A stretch of DNA of 64,000 nt, taken from Lentisphaerota bacterium (lineage in GTDB: Bacteria > Verrucomicrobiota > Lentisphaeria > Oligosphaerales > JABHEG01). Every line of letters begins with the position of its first letter. The stretch's first letter is position 1. Shown piece by piece: positions 8,126-17,900 of this stretch. The stretch lies in contig JABHEG010000378.1 in assembly GCA_018676675.1 (NCBI GenBank), positions 62,001-126,000 on the forward strand, given 5' to 3'. The position numbers and the translations under genes were made by a program. Below the pieces are notes generated by a model. It ran no database searches. It worked only from the letters and a program-made list of their open reading frames with translations, and was not told where the DNA came from.

Positions 8126-9928
8126 ATGAGCAAGCCAAGTAACCGATTCGGCGACGTGATAGCGTCCGTATTCCTCTGCGTGATCCTCTTTGCGCTCGCA
8201 TGCTCCTTCAACGTCACAGAGCGATTTGTGAGTTGGGCAGCCCTGCACGGAACGTGGCGCGTCGGTGAGTTCCTGATCCTGCTGGTGTTGGCCGCTGTTT
8301 CGGCCTATGCGTGCTCAACCCGGCGCCCAAAGAGCGAACCTACGCCCGAACCGTCCTCTCCCCCCGCCCCTCCGGAGCGGCCATCCCCGAATACAAGCCT
8401 GCAGAATGCCGTCAGCAAAGCTGACATCGCCATCTGGACTGTCTCCTTGATCAACCCGGAAGATGTCTATGTGAGCCCCGCCTGCCGAGACATCTGGGGA
8501 GGAGCGTGCGGACAGTGTGACGGTTCAGCGTTGGGGGACGCCGGCCTCCAGAGAGGAGGGATCGGGTTGCCTCTGGTCTCAGCTGAGACCCAGGGAAGCT
8601 CCCTTGAAGGAGAGAAGGAATACCGAATCGCCGCAGCCGACGGAGCCGTACGTTGGATCAGGGAACGCACCTTCCTGGCAGACTCAGATGACACGCCCGC
8701 CGCCTGGCTCGTGGGCGTCTGCGAAGATATAACCGAAGCCAGACAGGCCGAGGAAGAGCGGGCTCAGTACAACACCCAGCTGTTTCATGAAATCAAGATG
8801 GACGCGGTCAGTAAACTGGCCGGGGGCGTTGCGCACGACTTCAATAACTACCTGACAGTCATCCTCAACGAAGCCGAAATGCTGCGGGACTCACTTGCGC
8901 CCGGCGAGGAACAGGCCACCCAGGCGACGGCGATCGTCAAGACGGCGAATCGCGCCTCCAATCTCATGCGACAACTGCTCGCGGTCTCACGCGAACAGAC
9001 CCTCAGTCTGGCCGAGCTCTCAGTCAACGAATTGATCGACGAGGCCGCCCAACGAGCCAAAGACGAAGCCACAGAAGGAGTGGAGATCGTCCTTAAGAAG
9101 ACCGATGAACCGCTGTGGGCATCCGCCGACCGGCAGAGCATGGTGAGTGCTCTCGATGCACTGATCGCAAATGCCTTTCGAGCGATGCCGGATGGCGGAA
9201 CGCTGTTGCTCGAAGCCGCCCCGGTCGTCCTGACAGAAAAGGACTGCCGAGTTCTGGGGGACACGGCCGGAGCCCAAGCCGGTTCGTTTGTGGCTCTGAC
9301 GGTGGGAGACACCGGTGTAGGAATGACCGAGGACGTCCAGCAGCGCGTTTTCGAACCTTTCTTCTCAACCCGTTCAACTGGGGACGACAGCGGGCTGGGC
9401 CTTGCCACCGTTTACGGAGTTATTCGTCAACATGGTGGGTTTGTCTCTGTCGATAGCGAACCTGAACTCGGAGCCACATTCCGGGTCTATCTTCCCCGAG
9501 TGGAGACGCCCCCTGCGCCTGTTGCACCGGCGCCTGCCCCCCAACCCACCACGGGCAGTGAAACCGTGCTCGTGGCTGAAGACGAGCCGATGGTCCGCCA
9601 CGTAGCGGTCCGGGTACTCAAGCACTTCGGCTACACGGTGCTCGAAGCGGAGAACGGCGTCGAAGCCTTACAGGTTGCCGCGCAGTTCGACGGTGATATC
9701 CATGTGTTGTTCACCGACATGGTGATGCCTGAAATGGATGGTAAGGAACTGGCCGAGAACCTGGTCAAGGAACGCCCCGGGATCAAGGTCATTTTCACGT
9801 CGGGGTATTCGGCCGACAAGCTCGCGGAAACGGGCATCGACCTCACCGGCGGCGCCTTCATTCAGAAGCCCTTCAACCGACAGGCGGTCGGTCGCGTCGT
9901 CCGGGAAGTTCTCGAAAGCGGCGAGTAG
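8126..9928 (+). CDS. Hybrid sensor histidine kinase with C-terminal receiver domain
   Basis: A 600-residue membrane kinase. Order: two transmembrane helices (about 10-27 and 44-63) with a very short loop between them, a Pro-rich linker, a PAS/PAC segment (about 93-205), HisKA with the phospho-acceptor A-H237-D-F-N-N, HATPase_c (N349, G-D-T-G-V-G-M at 394-400, G-L-G-L at 423-426) and a receiver domain (about 480-598) with phospho-acceptor D531 in F-T-D-M-V-M-P-E-M-D-G and K581. There is no DNA-binding output, so signal must pass to another protein. ATG 8126 is favoured over the upstream TTG (7991): AAGGG is 5 bases before it and the first helix follows. With almost no extracellular loop, the PAS domain is the likely sensor. 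Confidence 0.93.
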   Translation: MSKPSNRFGDVIASVFLCVILFALACSFNVTERFVSWAALHGTWRVGEFLILLVLAAVSAYACSTRRPKSEPTPEPSSPPAPPERPSPNTSLQNAVSKADIAIWTVSLINPEDVYVSPACRDIWGGACGQCDGSALGDAGLQRGGIGLPLVSAETQGSSLEGEKEYRIAAADGAVRWIRERTFLADSDDTPAAWLVGVCEDITEARQAEEERAQYNTQLFHEIKMDAVSKLAGGVAHDFNNYLTVILNEAEMLRDSLAPGEEQATQATAIVKTANRASNLMRQLLAVSREQTLSLAELSVNELIDEAAQRAKDEATEGVEIVLKKTDEPLWASADRQSMVSALDALIANAFRAMPDGGTLLLEAAPVVLTEKDCRVLGDTAGAQAGSFVALTVGDTGVGMTEDVQQRVFEPFFSTRSTGDDSGLGLATVYGVIRQHGGFVSVDSEPELGATFRVYLPRVETPPAPVAPAPAPQPTTGSETVLVAEDEPMVRHVAVRVLKHFGYTVLEAENGVEALQVAAQFDGDIHVLFTDMVMPEMDGKELAENLVKERPGIKVIFTSGYSADKLAETGIDLTGGAFIQKPFNRQAVGRVVREVLESGE

Positions 9929-9936
9929 GCGAAACG

Positions 9937-12252
9937 TCAGTCGCGGAGTTCGCGCCAGGAACGAACGCGCACTCGGCCGCCAACAGCTCCTCGCACGGTG
10001 AGCAGACGAACAACATCGAGCCCTTGCCCTGCCACCGTGGCTGATGCGGCTCCAACAGCGATGGACAGCTGCTGTTCCACAGCACCAGGCACGACCTCGA
10101 CGCGCAGGTCCGCGGAAGCGCCGGGGACAAGAGCGTCGGTTAACCACCCTTCTCCGGTCACCCCGTCGGTGATTTCAGCTCCCCCTTCGCCGCCGGCAAA
10201 GAAGCGCACTATCCAACGATCGTGGGAAAGAGCTTCGGCGAGCTTCACGCGCAACTGCTCCTCGCGATTGCCGTCGTTTTCAACCCGCACATCAAAGGCA
10301 ACCACAGCCCGGGTACTCCCGACAACGGTAAGTGTCGGTGCCCCGGACAGTGGAGCATGGCTGTCATCACCGACGAGTTCATCGCCTGAGAGCGCAACAT
10401 GGAGATCTGCCTGACGACGTTCGGCCTCCTGAACGACCAGCGTGACCGCAAGCGTATAGACCTCTGCTCCCCCACCATCATCATCGTCGTCGTCATCGTC
10501 ACCTGCGGGAGGCGTGGCCTCCAGCCGGTAGTTGAAATCCATCCCCTCCAGGTCGGAGGGAAGGTCATCGACCACGGTTACCTCATCCGTGCCCGGGTCA
10601 TACCGGAACCAACGGTCCCTGTCCGTCGCATAAATACTCCCGTTTGGGTGCGCCGCAACGGCATGGATCGCCCCGGACTCCGGGAACGTACATGCCCGGG
10701 TCAGTCCCCCACCCGGGAACGACGAGAAGCGATACAAACGACTGTTGCTTGAGTAGAAGCGGGCCGCGTAGACACTGCCGTTGGCCGCCTGAGTGAGCGC
10801 CCCGGTCTTGAACCGATCGGAGTAGTTAAGAGAACACACGCTGTGGGCTTCTCCCGTCGTGGTGTCGAACCGGTAGACGAGCTTCGACTTCTTGGTGATC
10901 CCATACAGAACACCGTCGATGAACTGAAGGCTGGTGATCTCGTGATCAGTCGATCCGGCGGGAAGGCCCGTGTCACCGACAAGCTGGGCGTTGACTGGAC
11001 TCGCAGCGCTGTGGTCGAGCTCGGAAGCCGGGATCTGGTAAAGCACACACGACCCGACGTTATTCATGAAGTAGATGCTGCCGTCGCCCGCAAAGGTTAG
11101 GGCCTCTACGTCCCGCCCACCCGAAATGCCCTGCAATTCCCCGTCGTCGCGCTTGGCCACCACGTTCTCACCGATCACGTAGTAGCGCAGGCGTGCGTGA
11201 CTGTCGTCCACCCCCCACACCTCCATCGGGGCCGTCACGACCTCTCCCCCGCCCTCCTCAGAGGCCCCCGCTGCGGAGAGGGTGACCAGCACAACCAGAT
11301 CCTGGAAGTCCGCGGATGAGCTGGTCAGATAGCTCGTATACTCAAACAGGTAGATCGTCTGGTTCTCGGTCAGCACAATGCGACCATTCTGGACGTAATC
11401 GCGCACGAAAAAGGAGAGGTCGGCCTGGTTGAGGTAGCCCTCAACATCCGGAACGGGGTCGCCGTTGCGCAGAACATGGACACGGGACGTGGCGGGCGAC
11501 GAGTCGACATCCCGATAGGTGACCCAATGGGAGTCGGATGAACCGTCGTAATAGGACCTGGCTTTGTACCAACACGTGGAACGAATCCAGACGGGCGTGC
11601 CGGCCGCATAAGTCTCGGGGCACAAGAACGTCCGCGGATTCCTCCCGTCGTTAAGGTTAGCCTGCGTCACACTGTCCGGATTCCCCCAGGGCGTGTAGAA
11701 CTCATCGCCGATGCAAACCGTGGCCGTGATGGGCATGTCATAGTCCCCACCGTAACTCATGGCGCACCCCAGGACAGTCACGTCAACGTTGTAGTCCTCG
11801 GTTGGGACCGTCCCTCCGTCCTCGATCTCGAACTCAACTGTCTCGTCCCAAGTCCCCTCCAGAGAGACCGTTCCTTCGCTCCCAACTTCCCCGGAAAGGG
11901 ATCGCATGGACATGCTGAGAAAGACGCTGGCCCCGGGCTCCAAGACTGGTGTTGACCAACCCAGTCCCAGCACGGCCGCCGTGATGTCCTCGTCCCCCGC
12001 GGAGTAGGTCGTTTCAAAGCCGGGAGTCACCTCAGCCTGACGCACACGAACCGCTTTCGCTTCCTCGGTGGTGTTCTGAACTCGGACCTCCAAAACCGCC
12101 GCGCCGGACTCAACAACGTCCAGCGTCTCCGATTCCGAAAGCCACGACGACGCCCCGGCAGCCCGGATGGAGAGAACCGACGCCATCCCCTCCAGAGGGG
12201 TGGCAAGAACTACAAAAAGTGCAGCAAAGCACAGAAGCCGCCACGTTGTCAT
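9937..12252 (-). CDS. Secreted multidomain protein with beta-propeller-like centre, function unknown
   Basis: A 771-residue exported protein not assigned to a named family. The signal peptide covers about the first 25 residues. The N-terminal part resembles an immunoglobulin-like fold. The centre (roughly residues 350-600) has repeated short strands of the type A-x-x-P-N-G-S-I-Y-A-T-D-R and A-x-G-S-V-Y-A-A-R that suggest a propeller of the SMP-30/NHL kind. A run of eight aspartates then acts as a linker, and a second Ig-like region closes the protein. ATG 12252 has GGAGGA 8 bases upstream, better than the ATG/GTG pair 24-27 bases earlier. It ends 8 bp from the end of the kinase gene (convergent). 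A role on the cell surface or in the periplasm is inferred only from export. Confidence 0.75.
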   Translation of the reverse strand: MTTWRLLCFAALFVVLATPLEGMASVLSIRAAGASSWLSESETLDVVESGAAVLEVRVQNTTEEAKAVRVRQAEVTPGFETTYSAGDEDITAAVLGLGWSTPVLEPGASVFLSMSMRSLSGEVGSEGTVSLEGTWDETVEFEIEDGGTVPTEDYNVDVTVLGCAMSYGGDYDMPITATVCIGDEFYTPWGNPDSVTQANLNDGRNPRTFLCPETYAAGTPVWIRSTCWYKARSYYDGSSDSHWVTYRDVDSSPATSRVHVLRNGDPVPDVEGYLNQADLSFFVRDYVQNGRIVLTENQTIYLFEYTSYLTSSSADFQDLVVLVTLSAAGASEEGGGEVVTAPMEVWGVDDSHARLRYYVIGENVVAKRDDGELQGISGGRDVEALTFAGDGSIYFMNNVGSCVLYQIPASELDHSAASPVNAQLVGDTGLPAGSTDHEITSLQFIDGVLYGITKKSKLVYRFDTTTGEAHSVCSLNYSDRFKTGALTQAANGSVYAARFYSSNSRLYRFSSFPGGGLTRACTFPESGAIHAVAAHPNGSIYATDRDRWFRYDPGTDEVTVVDDLPSDLEGMDFNYRLEATPPAGDDDDDDDDGGGAEVYTLAVTLVVQEAERRQADLHVALSGDELVGDDSHAPLSGAPTLTVVGSTRAVVAFDVRVENDGNREEQLRVKLAEALSHDRWIVRFFAGGEGGAEITDGVTGEGWLTDALVPGASADLRVEVVPGAVEQQLSIAVGAASATVAGQGLDVVRLLTVRGAVGGRVRVRSWRELRD

Positions 12253-12727
12253 CGAGAGTGTCCTCCGTGATGTCATCACCGTGCTCTCCGGCTCAGACCA
12301 GCCTCAAAGGACCGGCGAAATCGTCTGGACGCAACCCTCAGCGCGTAACGCGCGAGGTCTTTCAGAAAGCAGTATTTGTGCCAAGAAAGGGCGGAATCCT
12401 GAACCGCGAGCGTGCGACCTGGGTTGGGTCGCCGCAAGCCGTCACCAGACGTCGTTACCGAGACACATCTGCGACGCCGACAGTCTCATTCGCAAGAAAA
12501 GAAGGCCCGTGCCAGCACCGCGCGCCGGCCTCCAGCGGGCGTTTCCGCCCTTTCACAACTCGGTGGTGCCACTATACTCCATGCAGCATTCACCGCCCCC
12601 TGGCCATCATCCCCCACACTGATGAGAAGCGACACGACTGTTAACACATACGTCCGCAGTGCTGCCCTTGGGGTCGCTTCGCTGCGGCAACGGCCTGATC
12701 AGCTGCCATCCCATCCGGAGATACGCC
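12253..12727. other. Intergenic region, divergent promoters expected
   Basis: About 475 bp between the minus-strand secreted propeller protein and the plus-strand Ldh-family oxidoreductase. It must carry promoters in both directions. I see no convincing coding frame, RNA gene or strong hairpin here; the short open frames lack ribosome sites and family resemblance. Confidence 0.5.
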
Positions 12728-13708
12728 ATGCCATCAGTTCAGATTGCTACCCTCCAAGCCGCTGCCGTCGAACGCCTGCGCCAGTCCGGAGCCGGACTTG
12801 AGGATGCAAAGTGCCTGGTGGAGCACATGCTGACCGCCGATCTATGGGGGCGGACATCACACGGCCTGAGTGTCCGCTACGAACAGATGCTGCGCCTTGC
12901 CAAGGCGGGCGTGGGGGAATCGCATCCTCGCCTAGACCGGGACCTGGATGCAGTGGCTCTAATCGACGGGTGTGGAGGATTCGGGTATGTCGCAGCAAAG
13001 CGGTGCCTGGCCGAGCTGACTGCTCGAGTCAGAGACCATGGATTGGCAGCCGTGGCCCTGCGGGGTGCCAGACACACGGGCATGATGGGCTACTACGCTG
13101 ACCAGGCCGCTCGAGCCGGAATAGTCACACTCGCCTTTGCCCATTGCCGCCCCCTCATGGCACCCGCGGGAGGAGCCAGAGCACGACTGGGAACCAATCC
13201 GTTGACATTCGGTTTCCCCGCCTCCCCTCATCCCATCATCGTGGATACCGCAACGTCGGCGATCAGCTACGGCGACCTAATGGTGGCGGAACAGCGCGGA
13301 ACGCCCATTCCGCCGGGCAAAGCACTGGATGGGGATGGACGGTGGACCTGCGACCCACGCGCCGCTCGGAAGGGGGCTCTGGTCCCCTTCGGAGAACACC
13401 GTGGCGGAGCACTGGCTGTCGCCGTGCAGTGCCTTGCCGGAGTGCTCACCAGCGCTGCCGTCTTCCCTGCTCCTGACACCGACTATGGACTGCTCATGGT
13501 CGGTCTGCGGAAAGGCCTCTTCAGCGATGACGACACCTACGATGCCGCTGTGGCCGAGTTTGTGAGTGGCTATCTCGAAACACCGGAACTTCCCGGCGAG
13601 ACAGTGCGACTCCCCGGCGCGAAGCGCTATGAAAACGCCCGGCGGACCCTCGACCAGGGAGTGATCACCATCCCGGATCGGCTTGCCGATCTTCTCGGGC
13701 TCCAGTAG
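12728..13708 (+). CDS. Ldh family NAD(P)-dependent oxidoreductase (malate/L-lactate/ureidoglycolate type)
   Basis: A 326-residue cytosolic dehydrogenase of the MDH2/YbiC/LdhA-like family, which uses NAD(P) to oxidise 2-hydroxy acids such as malate, L-lactate, ureidoglycolate, sulfolactate or 2,3-diketo-gulonate. Family marks are T-S-H45-G-L, R-H116-T-G-M-M-G-Y in place of the common N-H-F-G, and M-A-P-x-G-G followed by L-G-T-N-P-L. The active-site His is kept. ATG 12728 is chosen because CGGAG lies 7 bases upstream; starting at the earlier TTG (12659) adds a non-family stretch. A single gene with no obvious operon partner, so the 2-hydroxy acid substrate is open. Confidence 0.9.
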   Translation: MPSVQIATLQAAAVERLRQSGAGLEDAKCLVEHMLTADLWGRTSHGLSVRYEQMLRLAKAGVGESHPRLDRDLDAVALIDGCGGFGYVAAKRCLAELTARVRDHGLAAVALRGARHTGMMGYYADQAARAGIVTLAFAHCRPLMAPAGGARARLGTNPLTFGFPASPHPIIVDTATSAISYGDLMVAEQRGTPIPPGKALDGDGRWTCDPRAARKGALVPFGEHRGGALAVAVQCLAGVLTSAAVFPAPDTDYGLLMVGLRKGLFSDDDTYDAAVAEFVSGYLETPELPGETVRLPGAKRYENARRTLDQGVITIPDRLADLLGLQ

Positions 13709-13735
13709 CCATCCAAAGGGTCTCGATCAGACAAG

Positions 13736-13764
13736 TTGCGGAACGCGCTGCTGTCATGTAAATT
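13736..13764 (+). promoter_or_regulatory. Candidate sigma-70 promoter for GAPDH
   Basis: TTGCGG, a 17-base spacer and TAAATT lie about 160 bases upstream of the GAPDH start, in the only A/T-rich patch of the gap. Spacing is ideal, but the -35 and -10 each depart from consensus, and many unrelated sequences would match as well. Confidence 0.35.
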
Positions 13765-13925
13765 ACTTACTCGCCTGCTCCCGCGGAGGCGCGGGGACTG
13801 GGGTCCGGACGACAAGCGCCCCCCCTCGGTGAGCAGCAGCAAGAAAGTGATATTACACCCAACAACTGGCGGGAAACTCACGCAAATCGAGCGTTTGTTT
13901 GTACTTCAGAAAAGGAGACGATGGA

Positions 13926-14930
<1,005 letters not shown>

Positions 14931-14960
14931 GCAAACTCGAACGCTCCCCCAGAGCAACCA

Positions 14961-14996
14961 ACGCCCGGCGGACCTCAGTCTGCCGGGCGTTTTTTA
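14961..14996 (+). terminator. Rho-independent terminator after gap
   Basis: ACGCCCGGC pairs with GCCGGGCGT (9 perfect base pairs, extendable by three weaker pairs) and is followed by six T. It lies 30 bases after the GAPDH stop and touches the stop codon of the converging propeller gene. Confidence 0.92.
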
Positions 14997-17900
14997 TTCT
15001 TCCTCCACCACCTCGAACCCGCTGATAAGCGCCGGTCGTTGGGTGCTCCGCGATCTGAACTGGATCTCGAGGGCATCGGCGCATGAGACTCCCCGGAACT
15101 CACGGACCAACGCGTGACGCGGCCCCGCCTCACGGACGATGTCAATGCCGTCGGCAACCTTCTTCCCCTGCAGCCACACGTCGAAAACGCGCTCCCCGGG
15201 TACCACCGTGTCATCCAGCTCGGCAAAGTGAAGGCGCAGGCAGTATGTGCGCTCACGGCTCGGGGGGGGGCGGCTGTAAACCAGGGAGGTCCTCCCGTCA
15301 AAGACCGCTCGCATGCTCCCCCCTTCGTTCCGTCCTTCCAGCCGGTAGCGATAGAAGACAGTCTCTGCCCCAATGCCACTGCGGTTCCGGCTCTCGATGT
15401 GCGCCGTCAGCCTGGGGTCTCGTGGCACGGCACCAATGACCTTCAGGACTTCCCAGGGCAACGCAACCTCTGCCGTCCATACGTGCGGGGTCATGTGCAC
15501 GGCATGAGTGATTCCGTCCAGCCGAACCATCTGCGTGGAACGGTTGTCCTTCCCCTTCCCTCGTGAACTGGCAACAGCGAACACGGCCCCGGAGGCCGAC
15601 ACATCGATCCACACGGCCCGCGGTCGCTTCCACAGACGGAGGTTGAATGAGTCGTCTTGCCACACTCGGACATGGTCACCCGACGCGTTGGCTGTCCAGG
15701 GAACAGGCTTCCCATCCCGCAACGGCGCCCGGCGCCTGTAGCCCAAGTAGAGTCCGTTGCCGTCGTGCCGGAGGTAGACATCGGTCTCCGCAGCCACAAT
15801 CTGATCCACTCCTCTGAGAATCAGTGGATGGCAACCATCCCAGCATGCGTCGTCAAGTCGACCGTCAATGAGAGGAGGAACTCGGACCGGTGGACAGACA
15901 GCCGGACGGGAGTAGACAAAGTCGAATTTCATTCGTTGCACCCCCTCGAGACCCGACGTATAGACCCACGGCTTTGACGTCCCCTTCACCGGGACATCGT
16001 CGGCCGAACGGTGGTAGAAGGATACCTGTTTCCCCCAAGCCACGAGCGGCAACTGAAGCGCATCGTCCGGCCGGTGGGCACGCGGGTATGTCAGCCAGAG
16101 CCTGCCCTCCCCCGCCTGATCTCTCTGGTCCCCGGGCGCCCCGATGTTGACCGCAGCCCGGGTAACTGTCGTTGGAGCCTTCACCGTGATAGCCGACCAG
16201 TTCTCCAAGCGCTCACCGGGAACCATCGCCAGTGACGTCTGGTAGTTGTATGGGCAGGTGCAGCCGCTGGCGCTTTCCGGCATGAGGACCAATCCGCCGG
16301 CCGGAATGATGTTCTGCCAACACCCACTTCGGACATTTCCCAACCAGTGCGTCCCACTCAATCCCGCCAGGTCATACATCCCCGCTGAGCCGCCCCGGAA
16401 GAACATGCCGGATTCACAAAACGAGTTCACTCCGCACCCGTAACGGAATCCCACCCGGACGGGGGTCGCCTCACCGGTCAAAGGATGCGTCATTGTCCTC
16501 ATCTCACCGGTTCGGAGGTCATAGATGTGAGGGTTCACGTAGAGCATATTCCCCAAGACGTTGGGATAGATATGCATGCCCCCTTTTGAAGAGAACGGGA
16601 TCTTCTCCCTGCCCCAAAGATGCTCGCCGTCGGGGAGCGAAAGCACGGCCAACTTCGGCTTGGCCGTCAGGACCATCGCGGTGGGACTTGTCCACATTCT
16701 GCGACACCCGGGGATCGGGTTCGGTTTCGACCAGAGCACGTTCCCCGTGGTCAAGTCCAGTGCTTTGATGGTGTTTGTGAGCGGGATCTTCTCCTGGCGA
16801 TGTTTGGCCCGAGTGAGTTTGGCTTCGGCTGTCCGGTCAATCAGATAGAGGGCGTTCCCCTGAATCGCGATTGCCTCAGGATCCACGCTCTCCTCGGCCC
16901 GGTACAACCATCTGAGCTCCCCACTCACCTTGTCCAAGGCAAAGACGTAGGGCACTTCAGGAACAGCGTAGGCGGTGTGCTGGATGACGGGATGGGGGAC
17001 GCCAAAGCTGCCGATGACCGCGTCGTCAGTAACGGCGAGGAACTCCCAGACGGGGTCGTTCCGCCCGGGATAGAGCGTGCCTGAGCCAATGATCTCAGGA
17101 TCGTGCCCCTCTTCCCGCCACTTCTCTGCTCGCTTCAGTTGCTTCTGCCATCCTTTCACCCGAGCGGGGAAGTAGACGAAGGACAGATCCTTGGCGAGTG
17201 TTGCGGCCGACTCCGCGGAGATCGGAGCCGCGTACTCACGCACCGTTCCGCCGGTCGCCGCGTCGAGTTGTACACACCGTTGGCCGAGAATGGCGTAGAC
17301 GTGTCTCTCATCAGCAACGATGCTCCCCCCGCGAAAGCGAAACCCAACCCGGCGAAGCTCCGAGAAGTGACGGCGCCACAGTTCCCGGCCGGTATAGGCA
17401 TCGACGGCCATGACATCATAGGTCCCTTGAAGGAACATGCGCCCACTGCTGTAGAGCGGGGGCGAGCCCTGCCAGTGTCGATCCGTCATCTCCCCCGGTC
17501 CCACCCCGCCAAACCACAGCATCCGCAAGGGGAACCGGATGTTCTTCTCCGCCGAGGCACTCGATCGGCCGGCATCCGCGTACTTGTGCGTCCACGTTCC
17601 TTCCTCAGGCAGCGCCCCGCGATGAACGACCACACCGCTGCCCTCACGACTCAGCCCACACTCCGCCGCCGGGACGCCATGTCGTGCCAGCAGCCCCGTC
17701 ACCGCCTGTGCGTCCAGGACAGCATCCTGGAGCCACATGATCCCGCCGTGCGGTCGAAGAGACCGGTAAATCTGCCGCAGGTCGATCCGGGCCAACGTGC
17801 CGCAGAACGCGCTGTCCAGCACAATCAGACTAGCGAAGTACGGGGGATACCGAACCCTCTCCAACTCTCCCCCGAGCACGGTCACTCGAGTGCCGTACGC

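Noticed and set aside
12659..12727. Longer start for the Ldh-family gene (TTG 12659)
   Set aside because: The added residues do not match the family; ATG 12728 has a strong ribosome site.
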